From assembly GCA_041648175.1 (NCBI GenBank), contig JBAZPO010000002.1, forward strand, positions 1-64,000: a stretch of 64,000 bases of DNA, given 5' to 3'. Made by a program: the position numbers and the translations under genes. Position 1 is the stretch's first letter. Each line of letters begins with the position of its first letter. Shown here in pieces: positions 34,508-43,157 of this stretch. The notes below the pieces were generated by a model, which was not told where the DNA came from, ran no database searches, and saw only the letters and a list, made by a program, of their open reading frames with translations. The DNA is from Desulfobaccales bacterium (GTDB lineage: Bacteria; Desulfobacterota; Desulfobaccia; Desulfobaccales; 0-14-0-80-60-11).

Positions 34508-35796
34508 GCTTTACAGGTAGGCAGATCAGATTCGTCCTGGTATCGGTTCTCCTCTCCCTGGCCATCGCCGCGGTCTTAGCGGAAGTGTGCTTAGGAGTCA
34601 AGGAAAGCCGTACGAAAAAGTCCGTCCTCGATTATGCCGATACCAAGCGCTTCCAACCATTAGGGTGGGGAGGATATCTCAAGGAGAATTTAAACATTTA
34701 CGTAACCGACGGTCTGGGCGGCCAGGTACGCTGGACCACCAACGCCCAGGGGTTTCGCAGCGATCGGGAATTCAGCCGGGAGCCTCTCCCGGGGGTCTTG
34801 CGCATCCTTGCCTTGGGCGATTCGTTTAATGCCGGATTCCGGGTAGGCCAGGCTGAGACCTTGTCAACTTGGCGGAATGAATGGATTAACCGGCACTATG
34901 GCCCGGCCGAGATTTTGGTGGCCGAGACCGAAGATCCGAGCAGCGCCCTATATTATCTGGACAAGTTCGGCTTGCAGTTGAAACCGCAGATTGTGCTCTT
35001 AGGCATTACCCTGGGCAATGATATTGTCCAGGCCTACCAGGGTCTGGACCCCAATGGCAGGTATATCCTCACCACGGAAAACGGCGTGGTGCATATTGAG
35101 AAAAACCAAAACTCCATGATTGGGTTTGAACAATTGGCGGCCATTAAGATTCCGCCGGAGTATCTAAAGTCCGAGACCCCAACGGAGAAGTTTATCCGCC
35201 GAGCCGGCCGGTGGTTAACCAGGCGACAATTATTGCGGCGCTTCTATCAACAGCATGAGGCCATCACCAGTTGGGGCGACCGTGATAACCTCAGTCTCTT
35301 CGACCCTAACAACGGCTTTGGGGTGTTCGCCGATCCCCTGTCTCCTGAAATCGAGGCGGCCTATCAGCGGTTATTTCGCATCTTGGAAGCGTTTGCGCTC
35401 ATCTGCCGCCAACACCACATCCTCTTCGCAGTGCAGATATTTCCCCAACGGTATCAGGTGCAACCCGAAGACTGGGTCAGAGCCATAGAAGAGTATGGCT
35501 TAGAAGCCTCCCGGTTCAATCTTATGGGTCCCAATCAAAAAATCGCCGCCTGCTGCCGGGAGCATGGCATCATCTGCATCGATCCCACTGCCGCTATGGC
35601 AAAATGGTATTCCGAAACCCAAAAAACCCTGTATCTTCCCCGGGGAGATATGCACTGGAACAAAGCAGGGCATCACGCCTTTTTTGAATGTTCCCTGCCG
35701 GCCTTTGCGAATCTGGTGCAAGCGGGCTTTCAAAGGGTTCAAGGGCACAACTCTAATACCTCAGCCGAAGGAACCCCAAAGCTCCTCACCGAATGA
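34504..35796 (+). CDS. SGNH/GDSL hydrolase-like membrane-anchored protein
   Basis: 430 residues. An N-terminal helix (about 8-27) anchors it; the rest faces the periplasm. Block I is ILALGDSFNAG with the nucleophile Ser, block III lies around ITLGNDIVQ, and block V is GDMHWNKAGHH. Such proteins deacylate or acylate surface polysaccharides (AlgJ/AlgX-like relatives). The family fits glycan modification. A second SGNH protein lies 850 bases on. Its ATG overlaps the stop of an EcfT remnant. Confidence 0.85.
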   Translation: MSFTGRQIRFVLVSVLLSLAIAAVLAEVCLGVKESRTKKSVLDYADTKRFQPLGWGGYLKENLNIYVTDGLGGQVRWTTNAQGFRSDREFSREPLPGVLRILALGDSFNAGFRVGQAETLSTWRNEWINRHYGPAEILVAETEDPSSALYYLDKFGLQLKPQIVLLGITLGNDIVQAYQGLDPNGRYILTTENGVVHIEKNQNSMIGFEQLAAIKIPPEYLKSETPTEKFIRRAGRWLTRRQLLRRFYQQHEAITSWGDRDNLSLFDPNNGFGVFADPLSPEIEAAYQRLFRILEAFALICRQHHILFAVQIFPQRYQVQPEDWVRAIEEYGLEASRFNLMGPNQKIAACCREHGIICIDPTAAMAKWYSETQKTLYLPRGDMHWNKAGHHAFFECSLPAFANLVQAGFQRVQGHNSNTSAEGTPKLLTE

Positions 35797-35812
35797 ATCT
35801 GTGAGCTATTGA

Positions 35813-36466
35813 ATGTATCACTATGTTTATTTGACCGGGACTATCATAATCTTCCCCATCTGGTTGATTTTATTCTTTATCAGAAAGGCTCAGAGAAAGA
35901 GTATGGTTTTAGTAGGATTATATGTTGTTCTGTTGGCAATACCTTTAGAATTTATCTGGTTTTTAAAAGACTATTGGAATCCATTAAGATATATTTCTGT
36001 GGCCTCATTCCTCTATCAGGAATCTATTTTTGCATTTTTATTGGGAGGGATTGTATCAGTTATTTATATAGTTCCCATCAAAGATAATAGTAAATTTAAA
36101 TTACTTAATTTTATTCTTCCAATCGCTATTATTGCCCTTTCGATGCTCATTTTTACAAATGGTTTAAGATTAAATTCAATATATTCAAGCCAGATTGGTT
36201 ATGGTATTACAACGTTGATGATTTTTGATTTAAAGCCTGAATTAATAAAAAAATCTCTGTTGAGTGGCTTCTCTATGTTAGTTATATCAATCATAGGTTA
36301 TGAGATTATATTAATAATATATCCTCATTTGATTAACGATTGGTGGCTGGTGAAAAATATTTCAGGCCTCATTTTATTTGGTATACCCATCGAAGAGATT
36401 ATTTGGTTTGCATTGTTCGGATTGTCATTTGGACCGATATACAATTTTTGGACAGAATCACTTTAA
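35813..36466 (+). CDS. Lycopene-cyclase-domain-like integral membrane protein
   Basis: 217 residues, six or seven membrane helices. FGIPIEEIIWF near 190 and an earlier IPLEFIWF resemble the PIEE motif of the heterodimeric lycopene cyclase domain (CrtYc/CrtYd type), which cyclises carotenoid ends. No carotenoid genes are near, so the substrate is unknown and a different isoprenoid or lipid is possible. Codon use is strikingly AT-rich (many ATA, TTA, AAA) compared with both neighbours, which suggests transfer from another genome. ATG 17 bases after the upstream stop; no clear ribosome site. Confidence 0.6.
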   Translation: MYHYVYLTGTIIIFPIWLILFFIRKAQRKSMVLVGLYVVLLAIPLEFIWFLKDYWNPLRYISVASFLYQESIFAFLLGGIVSVIYIVPIKDNSKFKLLNFILPIAIIALSMLIFTNGLRLNSIYSSQIGYGITTLMIFDLKPELIKKSLLSGFSMLVISIIGYEIILIIYPHLINDWWLVKNISGLILFGIPIEEIIWFALFGLSFGPIYNFWTESL

Positions 36467-36474
36467 TGTGCTAC

Positions 36475-36611
36475 AAGCCATTTCAAAACTTCGTCGCCGT
36501 GCATATTGTCATCCTGAGCGCAGCGAAGGATCTCGTATTTAGCTATGGTTATTGAGATTCTTCGGTAGATTCACTCCCTCAGAGTGACAGACGGAGACTT
36601 TTGAAGAGGCT
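36475..36611. repeat. MITE-like element B, second copy
   Basis: Left end AAGCCATTTCAAAAC, right end GACTTTTGAAGAGGCT (imperfect inverted repeat). Inside, GTCATCCTGAGCGCAGCGAA and GAGATTCTTCGG match the interior of the copy at 27649. It fills most of the 184-base gap before the next SGNH gene. Confidence 0.72.
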
Positions 36612-36650
36612 CCCTTGGTAGTTAATGAGCCTCACGCTGTCTAGGACCTC

Positions 36651-37772
36651 ATGCGCTTCAAAAATTATCTAAAAAATTTTTCTTTAATAGTGCTTGGCTG
36701 TCTGGTGGCCCTGGTGGTGTTGGAGCTGTTGCTGCGGGTCTACAATCCTCTGGAAATTCGCTTTAAGCCCGACCGCATCGTCCTCCCGGTCAACAAGCGC
36801 TATATTATCAACAACGTCGGCAAATTCACCAAGCTACCCCCAACCACCATTCACACCAAGAACTCCTTGGGGTTCCGCGGGGCTCCGCCTCCCGCCGATC
36901 TCAAAGATGACCTGACTATCGTCACCATCGGCGGCAGTACCACGGAGTGCTTCTACCTCTCCGACGGCCGCACCTGGCCGGATCTCCTCGGGCAAGATCT
37001 TGCCCGCGCTTTTAACCGGGTCTGGATCAACAATGCGGGTCTGGACGGGGCCACCACCTATCGACACCTTATCCTGATGGAGGATTACCTTATCAAGTTG
37101 CGGCCCAAGGTGGTGCTATTCTTGATCGGCATCAATGACGTGGGGGCCGGCAACCTGGACGCGACCGAGCACCGGGGACATTATTTGAGAAATCTGTGGC
37201 GGGGTTTCTTGTACCGCAGCGAGGTCTATTCCTTAGAGCAAAATCTTTACCACTATCTCATTGCCCAGAGCCGGGGGCTGCGGCATGTGGAAATTAACCT
37301 CAGAGAAGTTGAAACCCTGGAGCAGCCCTCAGAAGCCACCGCGCCGCAAACTCTCCAAGATTATCGGACCAGCTCTTTGCCTTTTTTTACCCAGCGGTTG
37401 GAAAAGCTCATCAAAATCTCCCGGGCCCATGGCATCGAACCGGTTCTGATCACCCAGCCGACCCTTTATGGTCCGGGTGTCGATCCGGTCACCGGGGTGA
37501 ATCTTGCCGCCATTAAAGTCCAGGACCACTTCAACGGCCGGACGATGTACGACTTTATCGAACTGTATAACCAAGTAACCCGGCAGGTGGCCCAAAAACA
37601 CGGGGTGCTGTTGATCGACCTGGCCCGGGAACTGCCCCGCAACTCCGCCTATTATTACGATTACCTCCACTATACCGAACCCGGGGCGGCTGAGGTGGCG
37701 GCCATCATCGACCGGCATTTGTCTCCATGGTTAGTTCAGCGCTTTCCGACTTTCCGAAAAACAGCCCCCTAG
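36651..37772 (+). CDS. SGNH/GDSL hydrolase family protein
   Basis: 373 residues with an N-terminal membrane anchor (about 9-28). VTIGGSTTECFYLSD is block I with the nucleophile Ser, GINDVGAGN is block III (Asn-Asp), and DYLHYTEPGAAEVA is block V with catalytic Asp-x-x-His. The enzyme probably removes or moves acetyl groups on envelope glycans in the periplasm. Composition is typical of the window, unlike the AT-rich gene before it. Confidence 0.9.
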   Translation: MRFKNYLKNFSLIVLGCLVALVVLELLLRVYNPLEIRFKPDRIVLPVNKRYIINNVGKFTKLPPTTIHTKNSLGFRGAPPPADLKDDLTIVTIGGSTTECFYLSDGRTWPDLLGQDLARAFNRVWINNAGLDGATTYRHLILMEDYLIKLRPKVVLFLIGINDVGAGNLDATEHRGHYLRNLWRGFLYRSEVYSLEQNLYHYLIAQSRGLRHVEINLREVETLEQPSEATAPQTLQDYRTSSLPFFTQRLEKLIKISRAHGIEPVLITQPTLYGPGVDPVTGVNLAAIKVQDHFNGRTMYDFIELYNQVTRQVAQKHGVLLIDLARELPRNSAYYYDYLHYTEPGAAEVAAIIDRHLSPWLVQRFPTFRKTAP

Positions 37773-37857
37773 CAATCGACGTAATTTTTGGAAAACGCTA
37801 TAAACCCGGTCAACCGTTGCCCCAGTTCTGGCAATCTCCTGCCCAGCCTTTATAGTG

Positions 37858-37956
37858 ATACCAGGTCGCATTCAAATGGTGGCACAGGCGTCTCGCCTGT
37901 GCAGGCGTAGGCCAGAGCCTACGTCTATCAAAGTTCCTTTGAATGCAACTCGGTAT
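37858..37956. repeat. MITE-like element A, full copy
   Basis: 99 bases with terminal inverted repeats ATACCAGGTCGCATTCAAA (37858-37876) and TTTGAATGCAACTCGGTAT (37938-37956) and the same GCACAGGCG hairpin core as the copy at 33202. Confidence 0.85.
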
Positions 37957-37992
37957 GAGAGCCAGGCCGCAGGCTTTAGCCTGCGTTTTCTT

Positions 37993-38053
37993 CTCGTTCC
38001 CAAGCGCAAGCCCTGGGAACGCAAATTTCCGGCGAAGCTCTGCTTCGTCACCT
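37993..38053. repeat. CTCGTTCCCAAG double-hairpin repeat
   Basis: Full copy: GTTCCCAAGCGCAAGCCCTG-GGAAC hairpin and GCGAAGCTCTGCTTCGTC hairpin. Arms differ from the 2121 copy but pairing is kept, so selection or gene conversion preserves the fold. Confidence 0.78.
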
Positions 38054-38629
38054 TTGATGTCAAGGCAAATTCTGCGCTAGAAATATTTTTACGCCCCATG
38101 CTTAAGCTGTACTTGAATATGAATCGAGATTTCTTATGGCTCCTTTAATCAGATTAACCTGCCGGCTATTTGAGACGTGTGCCGCTATGGCAACCTCCAT
38201 GCGAAATATCCTGCAACCACGTGGATCTTTGGCGGAACCCGGGCCTCGGCCAGCGGCACAACCCCGGCTGCGAGCCGGAAGTAAGCGGCCCCAAAGCGAC
38301 ACCAGGCGGCCCCCAGGCGATAGATGGCGACATTAAGCGTAGCATTATCGATATGTTACGCATTATTGTCCCGCATATTTCACCAAAACCCAGCTAACCG
38401 GAACATTACAAGGGTGCAAGGTGAGTTAAAATATCCAAAGAATATGAAAGTACTTGATATTATTAAGTAATTCTAGATAATTTCTAATAGTTAGTAACTA
38501 TATGATATTGCAAGGTTTTTAGGTTATGCAGTCTTAAGGAGAGTGGAAAAAGAATGGATTATTGCCTGAAGTGGGGGGATATTATTTCCTGCCCTTTTCG
38601 CCTTTCCAAACGGCCTCTTATAAAAAAAC
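38054..38629. other. Gene-free region
   Basis: About 575 bases. One GC-rich hairpin CCGGCT/AGCCGG near 38265-38279 and an AT-rich stretch at 38425-38520. Short open frames on both strands lack ribosome sites and recognisable content; none accepted. Confidence 0.45.
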
Positions 38630-38742
38630 CTCGTTCCCAAGCGCAAGCCCTGGGAACGATACTTTCCGACGAAAGCTCTGCTTCGCCATCTTCTAGCGGA
38701 GCGCCGTAGTGCCGTAGGGCGGGAAGCGCAGCGCATCCCGCC
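38630..38742 (-). repeat. Double-hairpin repeat acting as pckA terminator, plus GTAGGGCGG repeat
   Basis: 38630-38690 is a full CTCGTTCCCAAG copy. On the minus strand its GTTCCCA...TGGGAAC stem is followed by GAGG and T7, so it looks like the Rho-independent terminator of pckA. 38714-38742 is a GTAGGGCGGGAAGCGCAGC copy, matching 13743. Confidence 0.65.
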
Positions 38743-38757
38743 TCACAATCTTCAGCA

Positions 38758-40338
38758 TCACCGCGGTGCGGCGGCCAGCACCTCCGGATCCACGTTGGCG
38801 GCGTATTTGGTGAAATTTTCCCGGAAGCGCTTCGCCAGATCCCGGGCGGTGGTCTCGTAGGCCTGGGGGTCGGACCAGGTTTTTTGGGGATAAAGGATGG
38901 CATCCGGCACCCCCGGACAGGTGGTGGGCACGGTCAGCCCAAAAAAGGGCTCCTGGTAAGTGGGGACTTCATCCAAATGACCGGACATGGCCGCGTGCAA
39001 CAGGGCCCGGCTGTGGGCGATCTCAATGCGATGGCCCACTCCGAAGGGCCCGCCGGTCCAGCCGGTGTTCACCAGCCAGCAGGTGGGCTTATGTTGGTTC
39101 ACCTTCTCCCGGAACAAACGGGCGTAAACCGCGGGGGGAATCGGCAGGAAGGGGGCTCCGAAACAGGTGCTGAAGGTTACCTGGGGTTCTTTTCCCAGGC
39201 CCCGCTCGGTGCCGGCCACCTTGGCGGTGTAACCGGATAGAAAATGGTAAGTGGCTTGCTCCGGGGTCAGGCGAGAGATGGGAGGCAAGACCCCGAAGGC
39301 GTCACAGGCTAACATGAAGATATGGTTCGGATGGTCCCCTACCCCGGCGCGGACGATATTGGGCAGGTGGGTGATGGGATAGGCGGCTCGGGTGTTTTCC
39401 GTCAAGCTGGCGTCATTCAGGTCCAGGCGGCGGGTGGCCAGGTCGATACCGACGTTTTCCAGGATGGTGCCGAACTTTCGGGTGCATTCGTAAATCTCCG
39501 GCTCCGCCTTGGGACTCAGGCGAATCGCCTTGGCGTAGCAGCCCCCTTCGAAGTTAAAGATGCCGCCTTTGCCCCAACCGTGTTCGTCATCGCCGATGAG
39601 CTTGCGCGCCGGATCGGCGGAGAGGCTGGTCTTGCCGGTCCCCGACAGGCCGAAAAACAGGGCTGTCTTCCCATCCCGCCCCTCGTTGGCGGCGCAGTGC
39701 ATGGACAGCACTTCCTTTTGGGGCAGGTAGTAGTTCAAGATGGTGAAGACCGATTTTTTGATCTCCCCGGCGTAGGAGGTGCCACCGATGACGACCAGCT
39801 TTTTGCCGAAATTGACCATGATGAAGGCTTCGGAATTGGTCCCATCCAGCTCCGGCACCGCATGGAAGCCCGGGGCGCTGATAATGGTGAAATCAGGGCC
39901 GACATGCACGGGTTCGCCGGGGCCCACCGGGGCCGGGAACATATTGCGGGCAAAGAGGCTTTGCCAGGCCGTGGCGGTAATCAGGCGGATATTCATCTGG
40001 TAATTCCGGTCCGCACCGGCGTGGCGGTCCTGGACGAAGATCTCCTTGCCCTGTAGATAGGCCAGCAGCCGGTAATGGATGAGATCGAATTTTTCCGAGG
40101 TAAAAGGCTGGTTCTCTTCCCCCCAATGAATCTGGGCGGAGCTGGAGGGCTCTTCGACAATAAATTTATCCTTGGGAGAGCGGCCGGTATAGGCGCCAGT
40201 GCGCACTACCACCGGCCCCAGGTGGGCGATGAGTCCTTCTTTCTGGTTGACGATTTTTTCGTAGAGAGCCGAGGTGGGTAGGTTCCAGTGGACCGCGGCG
40301 ACGTTTCTGATGCCTTGATGCTTCAGGTCTTTCTTCAT
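38758..40338 (-). CDS. pckA: Phosphoenolpyruvate carboxykinase (ATP)
   Basis: 526-residue ATP-type PEPCK converting oxaloacetate and ATP to PEP, CO2 and ADP; the gateway of gluconeogenesis. RTGAYTGRSPKDKFIVEE, the kinase-1a loop GLSGTGKTSLS (about 239-249), IGDDEHGWG with the metal-binding Asp pair, and NTGWTGGPFGVGHRI are all present. AGGGGG lies before the ATG. The transcript probably ends at the repeat hairpin at 38630-38660. Confidence 0.96.
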   Translation of the reverse strand: MKKDLKHQGIRNVAAVHWNLPTSALYEKIVNQKEGLIAHLGPVVVRTGAYTGRSPKDKFIVEEPSSSAQIHWGEENQPFTSEKFDLIHYRLLAYLQGKEIFVQDRHAGADRNYQMNIRLITATAWQSLFARNMFPAPVGPGEPVHVGPDFTIISAPGFHAVPELDGTNSEAFIMVNFGKKLVVIGGTSYAGEIKKSVFTILNYYLPQKEVLSMHCAANEGRDGKTALFFGLSGTGKTSLSADPARKLIGDDEHGWGKGGIFNFEGGCYAKAIRLSPKAEPEIYECTRKFGTILENVGIDLATRRLDLNDASLTENTRAAYPITHLPNIVRAGVGDHPNHIFMLACDAFGVLPPISRLTPEQATYHFLSGYTAKVAGTERGLGKEPQVTFSTCFGAPFLPIPPAVYARLFREKVNQHKPTCWLVNTGWTGGPFGVGHRIEIAHSRALLHAAMSGHLDEVPTYQEPFFGLTVPTTCPGVPDAILYPQKTWSDPQAYETTARDLAKRFRENFTKYAANVDPEVLAAAPR

Positions 40339-40401
40339 GTGTCAACCCCCTGTGGGCCTCGCCGGGCGAGGATATCGGAGAATGGGGTTATGGCCGAACT
40401 G

Positions 40402-41670
40402 TTATTCACCCTTTATGGCTATTGCTGCCTTAATCTCTTCTCTTTGCTCTTTTAGCTTGATAAACTTTTGGTTTAATTTATGGTTAACCGCTAAATCCGG
40501 AGAAGCCATCCCGCTTTTAATTAAATGGGCATTGATAAATATCTTATTTTTTAAATAGACATAGGCTGAAATTATCTCGTGATCATTGCTACCATCTTCT
40601 TTCAGGAGGACCTGCTTGCCCAGAATCCGAGTCCGCAGATACTCTATGGACTCGTCTTTCCGGTCGATCCGTACCCCTAAGAACTTGACCCTATGGCCGT
40701 TATCCAATCCGATGGTCTGCTCATCAATAATCTCGGTCACCCTGTGCAGTCGGTCAGGGCTCAACTGCGGGCGGTGGCCTTCCGGCCGGCCCACGGCATC
40801 GCGAATTGCCGGAGTATAATCGATTTGCGGCAGTTCCTCAATTTTTTTATGGGTCTTAATTATTTGGATTTCGCTATAAAACGGTAAGCGATCAACTCCA
40901 CCGATTTTTTGAGGGATTGCCTGTAGAAAATCGGGATTGATTTCATAGCCCACAACATTCCGGGCCAAATCCAGGGCCGCCTTCACGGTGGTGCCGCTCC
41001 CCAAAAAGGGGTCCAAGACCGTATCACCCTTAAAGGTGAACATCTTAATCAACCGCCGCGGCAGCTCCTCGGGAAACATGGCTTCGTGCCCCACCTGACG
41101 GGTCCCGCCGAAATACCAGTGCCCGGCGAAATATTCCTTCCACTCCTCCTTGGTCAGGCGAGAGGCTGCCTTGATCTCTTTCGAGACCTTCTTGCTCTGC
41201 CCTGGTTTCTTGAAAATATGGATATATTCATAATCAATCTCCACGATGCCATTGGGCGGAAAAGGGTAGGAGCCCATGATGGTGGCGCCGCCGCTGGTAT
41301 TCATGGTGGTCTTCTTCTGCCAGATGATGGCCCCCATGAAGTCGAACCCGATCTGCTCGCACTGATTGATGAACTCGGCGTGGAGGGGAATGACTTTGTA
41401 GCGGCCGTAGACCGAGGCCCGGGCGAACTGATCGCCGATGTTGATGCAGAGCCGGGCCCCCTCCCGGAGTACCCGGAAGCATTCCCGCCAGGTGTGGTAT
41501 AGGTCCTTCAGATACTCGTGCAGGCTCTGGCCGTAGCCGATCTGGCCGGGGACGTCATAATCCTTGATCTGCCAATAGGGCGGGGAGGTCACCACCAGGT
41601 CGATGCCTGCGTCATCCACTTCCGTCATCAATCGGCTGTCACCGAGATAAATTTTGGCAGTAGTGCTCAT
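40402..41670 (-). CDS. Beta-class DNA methyltransferase fused to an SNase-like domain
   Basis: 422 residues. Residues 1-255 are a site-specific amino-methyltransferase: catalytic TSPPYW (28-33, the cytosine-N4 form) before SAM-binding DPFLGSGTT (220-228). Residues 315-412 look like a staphylococcal-nuclease (TNase) fold: GHRVKFLGVRID, GKQVLLKED, SAYVYLKNKIFINAHLI and SGMASPD. The usual catalytic Arg-Glu-Arg set is not evident (the DKYGR-type position reads NDHEIIS), so it may only bind DNA. No restriction gene lies nearby, so it is probably an orphan. It starts one base after the stop of a small AT-rich membrane gene (TGAAATG). Confidence 0.88.
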   Translation of the reverse strand: MSTTAKIYLGDSRLMTEVDDAGIDLVVTSPPYWQIKDYDVPGQIGYGQSLHEYLKDLYHTWRECFRVLREGARLCINIGDQFARASVYGRYKVIPLHAEFINQCEQIGFDFMGAIIWQKKTTMNTSGGATIMGSYPFPPNGIVEIDYEYIHIFKKPGQSKKVSKEIKAASRLTKEEWKEYFAGHWYFGGTRQVGHEAMFPEELPRRLIKMFTFKGDTVLDPFLGSGTTVKAALDLARNVVGYEINPDFLQAIPQKIGGVDRLPFYSEIQIIKTHKKIEELPQIDYTPAIRDAVGRPEGHRPQLSPDRLHRVTEIIDEQTIGLDNGHRVKFLGVRIDRKDESIEYLRTRILGKQVLLKEDGSNDHEIISAYVYLKNKIFINAHLIKSGMASPDLAVNHKLNQKFIKLKEQREEIKAAIAIKGE

Positions 41671-41671
41671 T

Positions 41672-42016
41672 TCAAAATAATGCGTTAAAAGTTGATGATA
41701 GTAAGAGGAAGATTATTCCAAGAAGGAATAACAAAGGATCAAATTTTACGGTACTTTCAAATTGACAATTGTTGCGAAATTTCTTTATGTTTTCCCATAA
41801 ACTTATCTCATTACAATTGCAAACAAGTTGCCAAATGCTTACTGAAAACGCACCAGCCAGGAAGACAGTTCCTTGAAAACTAAAATAAAATATTAATATC
41901 TTGATCGGCGCTAAATTTTTAATAACAAGTAAGATCAAAACAATTAGCAATGATATAAGACTAAATAGTTCAAGGAATAAATTGAAAAAGTTTTCAAGAA
42001 GGGATTGGAATTTCAT
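41672..42016 (-). CDS. Small AT-rich membrane protein, unknown
   Basis: 114 residues, three hydrophobic helices (about 13-33, 38-64, 91-112) and a polar loop between the last two. Not recognised. GAGGG lies nine bases before the ATG, and the stop is coupled to the methyltransferase start, so it is probably expressed. Its base use is far more AT-rich than that of the ruv genes next to it, suggesting that it arrived together with the methyltransferase. A guess that it is a toxin or immunity factor has no sequence support. Confidence 0.6.
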   Translation of the reverse strand: MKFQSLLENFFNLFLELFSLISLLIVLILLVIKNLAPIKILIFYFSFQGTVFLAGAFSVSIWQLVCNCNEISLWENIKKFRNNCQFESTVKFDPLLFLLGIIFLLLSSTFNALF

Positions 42017-42090
42017 AATTAAATCCCTCAGCTTCTTCTATTATTGGGTTACAAAAAAATAGCATTCGCAGGGACGTTGGTGCCAAGCTC

Positions 42091-42672
42091 TCATTTCGCC
42101 AGCATTTTCAGGCTCTGGCGCAGCAAGTCCTCCAGGGTCCCCGCTCCGTGGGCCTGGGCCGCGTCCAGGGCCTTTTCTGCCATATTTTTGTGATATCCCA
42201 GATTAATGAGTGCCGAAAGGGCGTCCTGGATCAGGGTCTCCTTAGGCGAGGCAGGACGCGGGCGCCGCGCCGGGGGTAGCTTATCTTTCAGTTCCAGCAT
42301 GATCCGGGCCGCGGATTTCTTGCCGATACCGGGAATACCGGCCAGACGTTTGTCATCGCCCTGCATCAGGGCCTGGGCAAAGTCTTCAGGATTGATGCCG
42401 CTTAAAATATTCAATGCGGTGCGGGCGCCGACGCGGGGAATACGCAGGAGTTGCAGAAAGACGTCCTTTTCTTCCAGGGTGCTGAAGCCATAGAGCTGTA
42501 AGGCGTCCTCTTGCAGGCGGGTATGAATCTGGAGGGCAACCTGCGCCGGCGGGTCGGGCAACGCATAAAAAGTGGAGAGGGGAATGGCGACTTGATAGCC
42601 CACGCCCCCCACCTTAACCAGGATAAGGGTCGGGGATTTGTCCATGAGCTCGCCTTCCAGGTATCCGATCAT
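42091..42672 (-). CDS. ruvA: Holliday junction DNA helicase subunit RuvA
   Basis: 193-residue RuvA, which binds four-way junctions as a tetramer and recruits RuvB. MIGYLEGELMDKSP begins the OB-fold; IPRVGARTALNIL and IPGIGKKSAARIMLEL are the two helix-hairpin-helix motifs; the C-terminal domain III (about 145-193) that touches RuvB is present. ATGA overlap with ruvC. RuvB, usually next, is not in the window. Confidence 0.95.
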   Translation of the reverse strand: MIGYLEGELMDKSPTLILVKVGGVGYQVAIPLSTFYALPDPPAQVALQIHTRLQEDALQLYGFSTLEEKDVFLQLLRIPRVGARTALNILSGINPEDFAQALMQGDDKRLAGIPGIGKKSAARIMLELKDKLPPARRPRPASPKETLIQDALSALINLGYHKNMAEKALDAAQAHGAGTLEDLLRQSLKMLAK

Positions 42673-43157
42673 GAAGACCCTGCTGGCCAGCGGCTATGAA
42701 AGAAATGGCACAGGCCCACCGCCAGGGCGTCGGCGGCGTGCTCGTTTTCGGCTTCGACCCCTAAAAGTTGCTTTACCATCAGTTGCACCTGAGTTTTGGA
42801 GGCCTGGCCGTAGCCCACCACCGCCTTCTTCACCACTAAAGGGGAATAATGAAAAATAGGCACCTCCATGCGGGCCGCCAGGAGGAGCACCACACCCCTT
42901 ACCTGGCCCAGGGTGAAGGCGCTGTGGACATTGGTAGCCAGGAAGATTTCCTCTACCGCGATGGCCTGGGGGCGATGTTGGTGAACTAATTCTGACAGGC
43001 CGTCAAAAATCCGACAGAGACGGGATTCCAACGGCGGCCGGGAACCGGCCTTGATGCTGCCGGAGGCCAGGTGGATGAGTTGATTCCCTTCCCCCCGAAC
43101 GACCCCAAAACCGGTATACCGGGAACCGGGGTCCACACCCAGGATGACCGGGCTCAC
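42669..43157 (-). CDS. ruvC: Holliday junction endonuclease RuvC
   Basis: 162 residues, RNase H-like fold, resolves Holliday junctions as a dimer. The acidic active site is visible: Asp in ILGVDPGSRYTGFG, Glu in AVEEIFLATN, and the Asp pair in NEHAADALAVGLCH. Start is GTG at 43157 overlapping the yebC stop (GTGA), and the stop overlaps ruvA, so three genes are translationally coupled. Confidence 0.95.
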   Translation of the reverse strand: MSPVILGVDPGSRYTGFGVVRGEGNQLIHLASGSIKAGSRPPLESRLCRIFDGLSELVHQHRPQAIAVEEIFLATNVHSAFTLGQVRGVVLLLAARMEVPIFHYSPLVVKKAVVGYGQASKTQVQLMVKQLLGVEAENEHAADALAVGLCHFFHSRWPAGSS

